Assembly: GCF_012396235.1 (NCBI RefSeq)
Contig: NZ_JAAXPA010000025.1
Location: 1-64,000 of the forward strand
DNA: 64,000 bases
Direction of reading: 5' to 3'
From: Rhodococcus opacus
Lineage (GTDB): Bacteria > Actinomycetota > Actinomycetes > Mycobacteriales > Mycobacteriaceae
This document shows, in pieces, positions 51,853 through 60,703 of the stretch. Both the position numbers and the translations under genes were made by a program. The notes beneath the pieces were generated by a model. The model had not been told where the DNA came from, searched no databases, and saw only the letters and a program-made list of their open reading frames with translations. Each line of letters opens with the position of its first letter. The stretch's first letter is position 1.

Positions 51853-51930
51853 GACATTCACCTCGGGTGAGAGTGTTCAGGTGTGAAGACGGGGGTGGCC
51901 GAGAGTTACCGACCGTTCGAGGGGTGGGCC

Positions 51931-51957
51931 CCGACCCGGCAGATCCTGCCGAGTCGG
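51931..51957. terminator. Hairpin between tartrate dehydrogenase and symporter genes
   Basis: Twelve-base arms (CCGACCCGGCAG and CTGCCGAGTCGG) with one mismatched or wobble position and a three-base loop. There is no T-run, so it may act as a processing or attenuation stem lowering expression of the genes after ttuC. Confidence 0.55.
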
Positions 51958-51982
51958 GCCGGCTGTGAACTGTGGATGGCGG

Positions 51983-53077
51983 TCAGGCCGGGGTCAGCGC
52001 GGTCTGCAGCGCGTGCACGATCGCCTCGGTGACGGCGTCGGTGTCCGACGAGCCGCCGATGTCGCGGGTCAGTGCTCCGCTCGCGGTGGCGGCCTCGATG
52101 GCGGCTTCGACACGGCGGGCCTCGTCGTGCAGCCCGAAGTGGTCGAGCATCAGGGCGGCGCTGGCGATCGCGCCGATCGGGTTGCTGATGCCCTGGCCCG
52201 CGATGTCGGGTGCGGAACCGTGAACGGGTTCGAACATGCTCGGGAAGCGTCGTTCCGGGTTGAGGTTCGCGCTCGCCGCGATACCGAGGCTTCCCGCCAG
52301 CGCGGAGCCGAGGTCGGAGAGGATGTCGGCGTTGAGATTCGACGCCACCACCACGGACAGATCCTCCGGGTGCAGGATGAACTTGGCGCTCATGGCGTCG
52401 ACGAGGACGCTTTCGGTCGCGACGTCGGGGTAGTCGAGGGCGACGCGGTGGAAGACCTCGTCCCACAGGACCATGCCGTACTGCTGGGCGTTGGACTTGG
52501 TGACGCTGGAAACCTTCTTCACGGTGCGGGTGCGGGCCAGGTCGAACGCGAACCGCATGATGCGCTCGCAGCCCTTCTCGGTGAACAGCGCGGTCTGCAG
52601 TGCGACCTCGTTGCCCGGTCCGCGGCCGCTGAGGTTACGTCCGCCGAGGCCGGCGTACTCGCCCTCGCTGTTCTCCCGGACGACGACCCAGTCGAGTTCG
52701 GTGTCGTCGGCCTTGCGCAGCGGGGACTGCACGCCGGGGAGGAACCTCACCGGGCGGACGTTGGCCCACTGGTCGAAGTTCTGGGTGATGTTGAGCCGCA
52801 GCCCCCAGAGGCTGATGTGGTCGGGGACGTTCTCCCATCCGACCGCACCGAAGTAGATGGCGTCGAATGCCTGCAGGGTGTCGAGGCCGTCGTCGGCCAT
52901 CATCTTCCCGGTCTGCTCGTAGTACCCGCATCCCCAGGGAAATTCTTCCCACTCGAAGGCGAAACGCCCACCGGACTGTTCTGCGAGGACGTCGAGCACG
53001 CGCCGTCCGGCAGCGACGACCTCCTTGCCGACGCCGTCGGCGGGGATCGATGCAATCGTGAACGTCTGCGGTGCCAT
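51983..53077 (-). CDS. ttuC: Tartrate dehydrogenase/decarboxylase
   Basis: 364-aa member of the isocitrate/isopropylmalate dehydrogenase family, of the TtuC/D-malate type. Evidence: IPADGVGKEVVAAG at the start, WENVPDHISLWGLRL (the tartrate-type loop), the arginine block VRPVRFLPGV, VRENSEGEYAGLGG, DAMSAKFILHPEDLSVVVAS and FEPVHGSAPDIAGQ. It oxidises tartrate or D-malate and can decarboxylate to D-glycerate, linking directly to the glycerate kinase downstream. First gene of the operon, divergent from a LysR gene. Confidence 0.9.
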   Translation of the reverse strand: MAPQTFTIASIPADGVGKEVVAAGRRVLDVLAEQSGGRFAFEWEEFPWGCGYYEQTGKMMADDGLDTLQAFDAIYFGAVGWENVPDHISLWGLRLNITQNFDQWANVRPVRFLPGVQSPLRKADDTELDWVVVRENSEGEYAGLGGRNLSGRGPGNEVALQTALFTEKGCERIMRFAFDLARTRTVKKVSSVTKSNAQQYGMVLWDEVFHRVALDYPDVATESVLVDAMSAKFILHPEDLSVVVASNLNADILSDLGSALAGSLGIAASANLNPERRFPSMFEPVHGSAPDIAGQGISNPIGAIASAALMLDHFGLHDEARRVEAAIEAATASGALTRDIGGSSDTDAVTEAIVHALQTALTPA

Positions 53078-53112
53078 GTCGTTGCCTCCATCGTGTTGTG
53101 CTCGTCACAGTG

Positions 53113-53138
53113 TGTGATGCATTCATTAACCCGTCACA
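53113..53138. promoter_or_regulatory. Candidate regulator site in the ttuC/LysR divergent region
   Basis: TGTGA (53113-53117) and TCACA (53134-53138) form an inverted repeat with a 16-base gap, close to the ttuC start. It fits a LysR or CRP-like half-site pair but is short; low confidence. Confidence 0.25.
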
Positions 53139-53290
53139 ATCACGCAGCGTCCATGACCAAGAGTCGATCCGGCTTATAGGTTTCACCTAATCGAGTCGTG
53201 TTTTCGCAGGTAGAGTGAGTGTCCACGCGGCGGTCGCCGAGAGCACCGCTCGAGGGTTCGGCCGCACATCGACGGGAATGAGGGGTTCGG

Positions 53291-54223
53291 ATGGACGCGC
53301 GTCAGTTGCGGTACTTCCTGGCTGTGGTCGATCAGGGCAGTGTCAACCGTGCGGCGGAAACACTGCTGATCGCGCAGCCCTCGCTGTCCCAGTCGATATC
53401 CGCACTGGAGCGTGAACTCGGGGTGCCGCTCTTTCACCGCGTCGGGCGCCGGCTGGTGCTCAGTGACGCCGGCGAAACGCTCGTCGGTCCGGCCCGCGTG
53501 GTGTTGCGTGATCTCGAGGATGCGAAGGCATCCGTCGATGCGCTGAAAGGGTTGCGCGCCGGTCGCGTGGACCTGATCACGATGCCGTCACCCGGGATCG
53601 AACCCCTCACCACGATCCTCACCAGCTTCAGTCGCACCTATCCTTCGGTCACCGTCAATGCCGAGGCGGCGTTCACCCCCGAAGAGGTGCTGCACGCCGT
53701 GCGCACCGGCGTCTGCGAAGTCGGGATCCTGGGTTCACCCGCGGAGGTGCGTGCCCCCGAACTCGACGTCGTCGAACTCGAAAGCCAGCCGCTGATCCTC
53801 CTATCCGGACCGGGCGCCGAGACGCCGAGCCGCCCGGAGATTCGGAGATCGGAACTGTCCGGATTTCGACTCATCGTCTCGCAGCGCGGATCGTTGATGC
53901 GAACCCTCGTCGACGAGGTCCTCGCCAGCGGCGTCGACGCCACCATCGTCGCCGAGGTCGCCCACCGAACCTCGATCCTGCCGATGGTCCTCAGCGGATT
54001 CGGGCAGGCCGTCATGCCGTCGTCGTGGGCGCCGTCGGCCCGGCAGGCCGGCGCCACCGTGCACCGCATCGTCCCCGAGTCCTACTTGCACATCGCCGCC
54101 GTCTGCCGGCGAACCCATCTCACGCCACCCGCGCGGACGCTCATGGACGAGGCACGAAAGTACGCAGAACGCACACCGGCAGCCTGGGATGCGCCCGCAG
54201 CGGAGAGCCCGCACATCTCCTGA
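53291..54223 (+). CDS. LysR family regulator of the tartrate operon
   Basis: 310 aa. Typical LysR N-terminus: MDARQLRYFLAVVDQGSVNR, then AETLLIAQPSLSQSISALER, followed by a substrate-binding sensor domain. It is divergent from ttuC with a 213-base shared promoter region, the standard arrangement for an activator that responds to tartrate or glycerate. Complete; start ATG 53291. Confidence 0.9.
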   Translation: MDARQLRYFLAVVDQGSVNRAAETLLIAQPSLSQSISALERELGVPLFHRVGRRLVLSDAGETLVGPARVVLRDLEDAKASVDALKGLRAGRVDLITMPSPGIEPLTTILTSFSRTYPSVTVNAEAAFTPEEVLHAVRTGVCEVGILGSPAEVRAPELDVVELESQPLILLSGPGAETPSRPEIRRSELSGFRLIVSQRGSLMRTLVDEVLASGVDATIVAEVAHRTSILPMVLSGFGQAVMPSSWAPSARQAGATVHRIVPESYLHIAAVCRRTHLTPPARTLMDEARKYAERTPAAWDAPAAESPHIS

Positions 54224-54430
54224 ATGACAGTCGTGCCCCTACTCCGTGATGGATCGAGGATCGAGACACTCCGCCGTTCTTCGATCGCCCCGGCGGATGC
54301 TTGTGCAATTGCCGATCCGGGGACGGAGCCCCGTATTTCGGCCACCGGGTGGTTTGTTCTCGGTTCGATCCGGCAACCGGTCGCGCGGCAGTTACGGTGA
54401 TGAGACACTGCCCCGAGGTCAGGAGTCGCC

Positions 54431-54757
54431 GTGCCCAAGCTGGAGATCAAGAGGAAGTCCGAGCTCTCCCGGAAAGAGGTGTCCGACCGGCTCATCGCGC
54501 TCGGACAGGCCCTCGCGAGTGGCTCCGAGGTGGAGCTGGGCTCGGGTGGCGACTCGATCGAAATCGTCGTCGCCGACCGGGTCCGGTGGGAGCTCGAGAT
54601 AGAGGTCGACGGCGACGAGACCGAGATCGAAATCGAAATCAGTTGGCGGGACGATCCGTCCGAAGAGTCGACCGCCGACGCGGAACCGGAAACGGCGAGT
54701 CCGCCACCGGTCAAGACCGCGCGTCGTGGGCGGCCCCGCAAGAGCACCGCCAAGTGA
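54431..54757 (+). CDS. Amphi-Trp domain protein
   Basis: 108 aa. Residues 1-72 match the small amphi-Trp domain (KRKSELSRKEVSDRLIALGQ, then VELGSGGDSIEIVVADRVRW and ELEIEVDGDETEIEIEISW); the tail is acidic and then basic (RRGRPRKSTAK). The domain is found alone in halophile and actinobacterial genomes, role unknown. GTG 54431. The 207 bases between the LysR stop and this gene hold no gene or clear signal. Confidence 0.8.
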   Translation: MPKLEIKRKSELSRKEVSDRLIALGQALASGSEVELGSGGDSIEIVVADRVRWELEIEVDGDETEIEIEISWRDDPSEESTADAEPETASPPPVKTARRGRPRKSTAK

Positions 54758-54907
54758 TCCGCACGTAGCGCGTCTGAATCGTCACCCGGCGGACCTGCGC
54801 TGCATTCGGACTCCACTGCCGAAACGCTGTGCTGCCAATACCCTCCGACCGGCGGAAAATTGGCGGTAACCAGGCCATATCGCGTCACTCGAGGAAGGCA
54901 GACAACC

Positions 54908-56320
54908 ATGTCCGCGGAACACGACGAACCGGTGGCACATCCGAGCCGGACCGAGCGCGCACAACGAGGGGCGGACGCCCGCCGAGACACCCCGCCGGCT
55001 GCGCTCGCGGAACACCGTGTAGCCGATCGGCGCGACCCTGTGGGCCTCCTCGAGAAGCAGGCGACGGAGAGAGTCGCGGAACTCGTTCCGATCCGGTACG
55101 GGCGCATGGCGGCGACGGCCTTCGCCTTCTACCGCGGCGGCGCCGCGATCATGGCCGACGATCTGTCCCACTCGCCTACCACGGGCCTGCGCACGCAGCT
55201 CTGCGGCGACGCGCACCTGAGTAACTTCGGAATCTTCGCCACCCCGGAACGTCGGCTGGCATTCGACATCAACGACTTCGACGAGACACATCCCGGTCCT
55301 TTCGAATGGGACGTCAAACGCCTCGTCGCGAGCCTCGCGATCGCGGCGCAGGAGAACGGCTTCAGCAGCAAGAAGACCAGGAACATCACCCGTGCCTGCG
55401 CCGCCGAATACCGCGAAACCATGGCCAGTCAGGCGCAACTGGGAAACCTGGGCGTCTGGTACTCCCACATCGAGCCCACAGCGGAACTCGTGGGGCTTCG
55501 AGACGAGCTGGACAAGTCGCAGAGGAAACGCGCTCGCACAGCTCTGGAGAAGGCGCGCCGCCGGGACAGCGTCCAAGCGCTCTCCAAGCTGACCGCCGTC
55601 GTCGACGGGGAGAGGCGGATCATCAGCAACCCGCCTCTGCTGGTGCCGGTCGAGGAGTTGTATGCGGGCGAAGACCTCGAATCGTTGTACCGAGACCTAC
55701 GGCATCGCCTGAACGTGTATGTGCAGTCTCTGCGGTGGGACCACCGCGTGCTCTACGACCAGTTCCGGATGATTCAAATTGCCCGCAAGGTGGTCGGGGT
55801 CGGCAGTGTGGGCACCCGCACCTGGATCATTCTGATGCTGGGCGCTGACGAAGACGATCCGCTGTTTCTGCAGGTGAAGGAGGCGGGTCCGTCCGTGCTG
55901 TCGAGTTACGTCGACGGCCCGTCCTTCGCTGCCGAGGGCGAGCGAGTGGTCAGCGGACAGCGGCTGATGCAGGCCGCGAGCGACATCTTCCTGGGCTGGG
56001 AACGTGGCGCGGGCCCCGACGGCGTCGAGCGGGACTTCTACGTGCGCCAACTGCGGGACGGCAAGGGTTCGGCGGTGGTCGAATCCCAGACACCCACCGT
56101 CATGATGCTGTACGGGCGATTGTGTGCACGGGTCCTCGCCTATGCGCACGCGCGGGCCGGCGACCGGATCGCGATCGCCGCCTACCTCGGGGACGACACC
56201 GAATTCGATCATGCGATAGCGGAATTCGCCGAAACGTACGCAGAGCAGAACACCCGAGACCATGCTGCCCTCCTCGAGGCCATCACGGGGGCCCGCATCG
56301 TCGCGGCTACCGGATTCTGA
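54908..56320 (+). CDS. DUF2252 protein (kinase-like fold)
   Basis: 470 aa. DUF2252 landmarks: MAATAFAFYRGGAAIMADDL, CGDAHLSNFGIF and FDINDFDETHPGPFEWDVKR, which resemble the catalytic and metal-binding loops (GDxHxxN and DxxD) of phosphotransferases, and VGVGSVGTRTWIILMLG. A kinase-like activity is inferred from the motifs but no substrate is known. GAGGAAGG stands before ATG 54908. The gene ends before a hairpin. Confidence 0.85.
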   Translation: MSAEHDEPVAHPSRTERAQRGADARRDTPPAALAEHRVADRRDPVGLLEKQATERVAELVPIRYGRMAATAFAFYRGGAAIMADDLSHSPTTGLRTQLCGDAHLSNFGIFATPERRLAFDINDFDETHPGPFEWDVKRLVASLAIAAQENGFSSKKTRNITRACAAEYRETMASQAQLGNLGVWYSHIEPTAELVGLRDELDKSQRKRARTALEKARRRDSVQALSKLTAVVDGERRIISNPPLLVPVEELYAGEDLESLYRDLRHRLNVYVQSLRWDHRVLYDQFRMIQIARKVVGVGSVGTRTWIILMLGADEDDPLFLQVKEAGPSVLSSYVDGPSFAAEGERVVSGQRLMQAASDIFLGWERGAGPDGVERDFYVRQLRDGKGSAVVESQTPTVMMLYGRLCARVLAYAHARAGDRIAIAAYLGDDTEFDHAIAEFAETYAEQNTRDHAALLEAITGARIVAATGF

Positions 56321-56341
56321 ACAGAGACGTCCCGGGACCGT

Positions 56342-56369
56342 CCGGTCGTACGCCCGCCCACACGACCGG
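56342..56369. terminator. Possible bidirectional terminator hairpin
   Basis: CCGGTCGT (56342-56349) and ACGACCGG (56362-56369) form a perfect eight-pair stem with a 12-base loop between the convergent DUF2252 and membrane-protein genes. Confidence 0.45.
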
Positions 56370-56383
56370 TGGACCGGCACGGT

Positions 56384-56980
56384 TCAGAAGATCTGGACGA
56401 AGCGGTACCAGTCGGATTCGATGTGCTGATATCCGATCTCACCGTCACGCTCGGGTGGGCCGATCTTGTCGGTGCCGCCCGGCAGCTGAGCGACTCCGAC
56501 AAGATTGACCAGGCCGCCTTCGAGGTAGAAGTGGCACCCGGTGTCGAGCGGCTCGACGCGCCAGGTGTCGTACAGGCCGATCCGCTGGTCGTCGGACGAC
56601 GGTGTGCACGCCTGCGCGTATGCGGTCAGTTCGCCCACCGACAGCCGCCACCCGAGGTCAGAAGGCACACCGAAGAATACGAGGGTCGCGGTCAGAGCCA
56701 CCATGGCCGGCGCAAGGCAGATGCGTCGATCCCACCGGTACCGCCCCAGCTGCACGCCGGCGAGGATCAGCCACACGGCACCGAGAATGAGCAGGGCGAA
56801 ACCAGCCAGCACGACGTACGGGAAGACCGGGTCGATCGGAATCGTGATCACCAGCGTCGCAGCGCAGACGAACGCGACGAGGGCGGTGAGGACGATTCCG
56901 GTCGCCGACCGCCACCACCGCGGCGTGTCCGTCCGGCGGCGCGCAGTGCGTTGCGTCGACTGTGCGTCGCGGGCGTCCAT
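56384..56980 (-). CDS. Membrane protein of unknown function
   Basis: 198 aa. Three hydrophobic segments lie at about residues 27-45, 52-75 and 85-102; after them comes a probable extracytoplasmic domain with two cysteines (YAQACTPSSDD and TGCHFYLEGG) that could pair. No family is recognised. ATG 56980; the longer upstream frame overlaps the next gene and lacks conserved features. The protein is an envelope candidate by topology only. Confidence 0.6.
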   Translation of the reverse strand: MDARDAQSTQRTARRRTDTPRWWRSATGIVLTALVAFVCAATLVITIPIDPVFPYVVLAGFALLILGAVWLILAGVQLGRYRWDRRICLAPAMVALTATLVFFGVPSDLGWRLSVGELTAYAQACTPSSDDQRIGLYDTWRVEPLDTGCHFYLEGGLVNLVGVAQLPGGTDKIGPPERDGEIGYQHIESDWYRFVQIF

Positions 56981-57036
56981 CAGGGGTCTCCGTTCGCCGG
57001 CGCTCTCCGAGAGGTGGTCAGGTCGGTGACCTCCCG

Positions 57037-57780
57037 TCAGGCTCGGGTGGGCGGTGGACCGCCGAAGCCGCGGAGGTCGCGGGCGGTGGTGCCGGGTTCG
57101 AAAGTGCTGCCGCCGGGCCCGAATCGTCCGATCACGGTGTGCCGGCTGTCCCAGAGCACCCCGCGGGTGGGGAGGGCCCACCGGCTGGAGAACGCGGACG
57201 CGTCGTCCCCGTCGTCCACGGATGGGTCGTGCGCCGAAGCGATGTGCGCGGCGTAGGCGCGCAGCGCGACCGCGAAGGCGTTGGGTTCGCGGCCGGCGTC
57301 GAGGAAATGCGCTCGGTCGCCGCACTGCGGGCAGTGCCACGACGCGCGGTCGCATCCGCCGGCGAGGCCGACGGCCGGTGGTTCGTCTCCGGGCGGACCG
57401 ACGGTGCGATACGCGTCGAACGGGTCGGGCTGCTCGATCCGATCGGGCGCCTGCCGTGCCGCTGCAACCATGTCCCGCCAGGCGGCGTGCACGTCGAAAC
57501 CCCCGAGCATCAGCACCTCTTCGGGCATCGGGCCGATGAACGGGGAACCCGCGCACAGCACCCGGCTGTGGTCGTGGGCGTGGCTGTACTTCGGGTCGAG
57601 AGCCCGGGCGTGCCGCATCTGCTGCACGCGCACGGTGATCGCGAGCCCGTGCCATTCGCGTCCGCAGTGCGGGCACGGGTCCTGGTTCACGTTCGAGTCG
57701 TGCCCGGATCGGTGGTCGTGGTTCGCGAGTTGGTCGTGTACGAGCCGGTCGATCCGGTCGACGAGGTCACGGTCGGTCAT
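57037..57780 (-). CDS. Unknown protein with two zinc-ribbon-like motifs
   Basis: 247 aa, no membrane segment. Two CxxC-type knuckles, CPHCGREWHG (near residue 36) and WHCPQCGDRAHF (near residue 149), suggest zinc binding. The rest is rich in H, D and A. Similar knuckles occur in small actinobacterial and actinophage proteins, but no flanking phage genes are present. Function not assigned. It precedes the membrane-protein gene on the same strand by 56 bases and may be co-transcribed. Confidence 0.65.
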   Translation of the reverse strand: MTDRDLVDRIDRLVHDQLANHDHRSGHDSNVNQDPCPHCGREWHGLAITVRVQQMRHARALDPKYSHAHDHSRVLCAGSPFIGPMPEEVLMLGGFDVHAAWRDMVAAARQAPDRIEQPDPFDAYRTVGPPGDEPPAVGLAGGCDRASWHCPQCGDRAHFLDAGREPNAFAVALRAYAAHIASAHDPSVDDGDDASAFSSRWALPTRGVLWDSRHTVIGRFGPGGSTFEPGTTARDLRGFGGPPPTRA

Positions 57781-57820
57781 GGTGGATACCCACGGTAGCG
57801 GCTTCGGCCGCTCTGTGCGG

Positions 57821-58861
57821 TCAGTATCCCGCGTCGAAGTCGAACTCGTTGATCAGCGTGGCGTCACCCGACAGGTAGCGTCCGAGGTTCTCGACGAACA
57901 GATCGACGATCTTCGCGTTCTCGGACGGCACGTTGGCGGCGCTGTGCGGGCTGAGGATGACGTTGTCGGCCGTCCACAACGGCGAATCGTCTCGGAGGGG
58001 TTCGGTGGTGGTGACGTCCAGGACCGCCCCGCCCAGCCGTCCCGTCGACAGTGCTTCTGCGAGAGCGTCTTCGTCGATGATCGGTCCCCGTCCGAGATTG
58101 ACGACCAGTGCGCCGTCGGGGAGGGCGGCGAGTTCCCGGCGTCCGATCAGTCCACGAGTGTCGTCGGTGAGGGCGCAGGAGATCACGAGGATGTCCGCGG
58201 CGGGCAGGTGCTCGGCGATCCGGTCCGTGGTGGTCATGCTGTCGAAAGGGGCGCCTGCGGGGCGCGGGGTGCGGGCCACCCCGCTTGCGGTGACGGAGAA
58301 GCACCGGAGGAGTTCCGCTGTGCGCGAGCCGATCTTGCCGGCGCCGACGATCAGCGCGTGGCGTCCCGCGAGCTCGGTCGTTTCCTGTTTGCGCCAGGTC
58401 CGGGTCTGCCGGTCGGCGATCAGCCGGGGGAGGCCGCGTGCGAAATGCAGAATGCCGGCGAGTGCGAACTCCGCCAGCGGTTCGGCGTGGACTCCCGCGG
58501 CGGTCGTCACCGTCAGCGGAGCGCGCGACAGCCCGAATTTCTCGATCAGTTGCCCGGCGCCCGCGGACGTCGCCTGAATCCATCGCAGATTCGGCGACTG
58601 TTCGAGGGTGCGTTCGGGGTGCCGCCAGTCGAAGTCGAACATCACGTCCGCGGTCCGCAACATCGACGACCACCGGTCGTGCTCGACGGCCGTCAGATCA
58701 CGCGGCACCCCGACGTGATCGCTGTGCCATCGAGGCCGGGGGAGCAGGTCGGGTGCGTACGACACCCGGACCCGAGGGTCGCTGTCAGCGATCCTGTCGA
58801 CCAGGTCCTGCTCGAGATACGACGCGACGAGCACGTCGACGCACGGGTCGGGCACGGTCAC
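57821..58861 (-). CDS. D-2-hydroxyacid dehydrogenase family protein
   Basis: 346 aa. The NAD-binding fold has GAGKIGSRTAELLRCF; the catalytic residues appear as the arginine in NLGRGPIIDEDAL, the glutamate in TTTEPLRDDSPL and the histidine in LSPHSAAN. It reduces 2-keto acids or oxidises D-2-hydroxyacids. GTG 58861 overlaps the exporter stop (GTGA); GTG 58855 is the alternative. The pairing with an exporter suggests that it modifies a secreted or toxic hydroxyacid, but this is open. Confidence 0.87.
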   Translation of the reverse strand: MTVPDPCVDVLVASYLEQDLVDRIADSDPRVRVSYAPDLLPRPRWHSDHVGVPRDLTAVEHDRWSSMLRTADVMFDFDWRHPERTLEQSPNLRWIQATSAGAGQLIEKFGLSRAPLTVTTAAGVHAEPLAEFALAGILHFARGLPRLIADRQTRTWRKQETTELAGRHALIVGAGKIGSRTAELLRCFSVTASGVARTPRPAGAPFDSMTTTDRIAEHLPAADILVISCALTDDTRGLIGRRELAALPDGALVVNLGRGPIIDEDALAEALSTGRLGGAVLDVTTTEPLRDDSPLWTADNVILSPHSAANVPSENAKIVDLFVENLGRYLSGDATLINEFDFDAGY

Positions 58862-60315
58862 TCCTTCACCGCCGGCGGTTCGGACGTCGGTGCGCTCGGC
58901 TCGGCCTCCGGCGCGGCGGCAGACTTCGGCATCGCCGCCGCGGCGACGACGAGTACGACGGCCGCGCCGAGGGCGGCCACGAACACCAGATGCAGGGCGC
59001 CGGCCAGGTCGGCCGGGGCGGGGTTGTCGGCGCCGCCCAGTCGCGCGTTGACGAGGGCGCCGAACAGGGCGACCCCCACGGCGCTGCCGATGGACCGGGC
59101 GAACATGTTGGTCGAGGTGACGACGCCGCGCTCCGACCAGTCGACGCTCGACTGCGCCGCGATGAGGGTGGGGCTCGCGACGAGACCCATGCCGCCGCCG
59201 ATGACGAAGCAGCAGATCGCCACCTGCCACACCGCCGAGTCGATGGACAGGCTCAACGTGAGAGCGGTGCCCGCCACGACCAGCAGGCTGCCCGCGGTGG
59301 CCGTGACCCGGAAGCCGAAGCGCAGGTACACGCGCCCGGACTGCGACGCGGCGATCGGCCAGCCGATGGTCAGGGTGGCCAGCGCGAACCCGGCCACCAG
59401 GGCGCCCGTCCCGAGGACGCCCTGGGTGAAGGTCGGCACGTAAGTGGTCAGGCCCAGGACGATGGCCCCGACCAGCAGTGAGACAAGACTGCTCGCCGCG
59501 AGAACCCGCCGGGTGAACACCCACAGCGGCAGCACCGGTTCGGCGGCGCGCCGTTCCACGAGGACGAAGACGATGAGGAACACGACACCCGCCGCGAAGA
59601 TGCCGAGGCTGATCGGGGAACTCCACGCCCAGGCCTGCCCGCCTTCGAGGAGTCCGAGGATGAGCAGTGTCGCCCCGACTGCCAGGATTCCGGCGCCGGC
59701 GTAGTCGATGGACCGCTGGGTGCGCGCCCGCTTCTCGTCGAAGTTGCGGATCAGCATCACCGCCGCGAGCAGGCAGAGAGGAATGTTGACGAAGAAGATC
59801 CACCGCCACGACAGGTACTCGGAGAACACCCCGCCGAGGGTCGGGCCGATCACCGCCGACATGCCCCACACGCTGGCCAGATAGCCCTGGGCCTTGGCAC
59901 GTTCGGCGAGGGTGTAGATGTCTCCGGCGATGGTCATGCTCATCGGCTGGACGGCCCCGGCGCCGAGACCCTGCACCGCGCGGAACGCGATGAGAGCGGG
60001 CATGCTCCACGCGATCCCGCACAGCACCGAGCCGACGCCGAACAATGCGATGCCCAGGAGCATCACCGGCCTCCGGCCGAAGATGTCGGCCAGCTTGCCG
60101 TAGATCGGCACCGACACGGCCTGCGTGAGCAGGTAGATCGAGAACAGCCACGGGAACTGGGAGAAACCGCCGAGGTCCCCGACGATGGTGAAGACGGCGG
60201 TGGAGATGATGGTCGCATCAAGCGCGACGAGCGACGTCGTGAGCATCAGTGACACGAGAATCGGTCCGCGTTCCGAACGGAACCCGACGTCGACCGGGGT
60301 CGTGTCCGTCGCCAT
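58858..60315 (-). CDS. MFS exporter, DHA2 (14-TM, EmrB/QacA type)
   Basis: 485 aa, fourteen predicted membrane segments. DHA2 markers include LDATIISTAVFTIVGDLGGF, the loop KLADIFGRRPVMLLG, RAVQGLGAGAVQPMSMTIAG and SAVIGPTLGGVF (motif C of antiporters). Proton-driven drug or metabolite export is the family role. ATG 60315 has AAGGTGG upstream. Overlaps the hydroxyacid dehydrogenase gene. Confidence 0.9.
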   Translation of the reverse strand: MATDTTPVDVGFRSERGPILVSLMLTTSLVALDATIISTAVFTIVGDLGGFSQFPWLFSIYLLTQAVSVPIYGKLADIFGRRPVMLLGIALFGVGSVLCGIAWSMPALIAFRAVQGLGAGAVQPMSMTIAGDIYTLAERAKAQGYLASVWGMSAVIGPTLGGVFSEYLSWRWIFFVNIPLCLLAAVMLIRNFDEKRARTQRSIDYAGAGILAVGATLLILGLLEGGQAWAWSSPISLGIFAAGVVFLIVFVLVERRAAEPVLPLWVFTRRVLAASSLVSLLVGAIVLGLTTYVPTFTQGVLGTGALVAGFALATLTIGWPIAASQSGRVYLRFGFRVTATAGSLLVVAGTALTLSLSIDSAVWQVAICCFVIGGGMGLVASPTLIAAQSSVDWSERGVVTSTNMFARSIGSAVGVALFGALVNARLGGADNPAPADLAGALHLVFVAALGAAVVLVVAAAAMPKSAAAPEAEPSAPTSEPPAVKE

Positions 60316-60434
60316 TACCCACCTTCTCCGGTTACCGCGCTCACAAGAGTTCCTGACCAACGGTAACGACAACGGGAGACGAAGTGTTCCGCGGCTGTGC
60401 CCGCGACGCCGCTACACGGTCGCCGAGGATCCGC

Positions 60435-60500
60435 GGACGCCGCGCGGTAGGAGTGGGGGCTGGTCCCGACGACGCGCTTGAACCGGTGTCGTGGGGCCGC
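60435..60500 (-). pseudogene. AraC-type regulator remnant, in a gap with gene debris
   Basis: One - strand frame reads RHRFKRVVGTSPHSYRAAS, the end of the recognition helix and the closing block of AraC/GlxA-type regulators; the preceding helices are disrupted and no complete domain is open. In the gap 60316-60703 a + strand stretch (about 60545-60670) also looks protein-like, with a one-base shift, and stops at 60690-60692. Both are taken as debris of lost genes. No other feature is seen before purC. Confidence 0.45.
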
Positions 60501-60703
60501 TGAGGAAGTCCCGCTCACCGACCCGGCGCTCGACGGGAACCGGCTCACCTGGCGCAGTCCATCACCAAGCCGCTGCGCCTCCACTTGCAGTTCGATGTCC
60601 TCGTCGAGCGCGACGAGATGACGGGGAAGTCGACGGCGGGATGTCTCCCCAGCTCGAAGGTCAGCGGCCGCCGGTCGGTGCCCGACCGATAGGCTGGGTC
60701 ACC

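Noticed and set aside
49726..51870. 714-aa rightward frame over glycerate kinase and symporter
   Set aside because: Spans two opposite-strand genes and their intergenic gap; antisense artefact.
57281..59443. 720-aa rightward frame over the unknown protein, hydroxyacid dehydrogenase and exporter
   Set aside because: Covers parts of three good leftward genes; no domain of its own.
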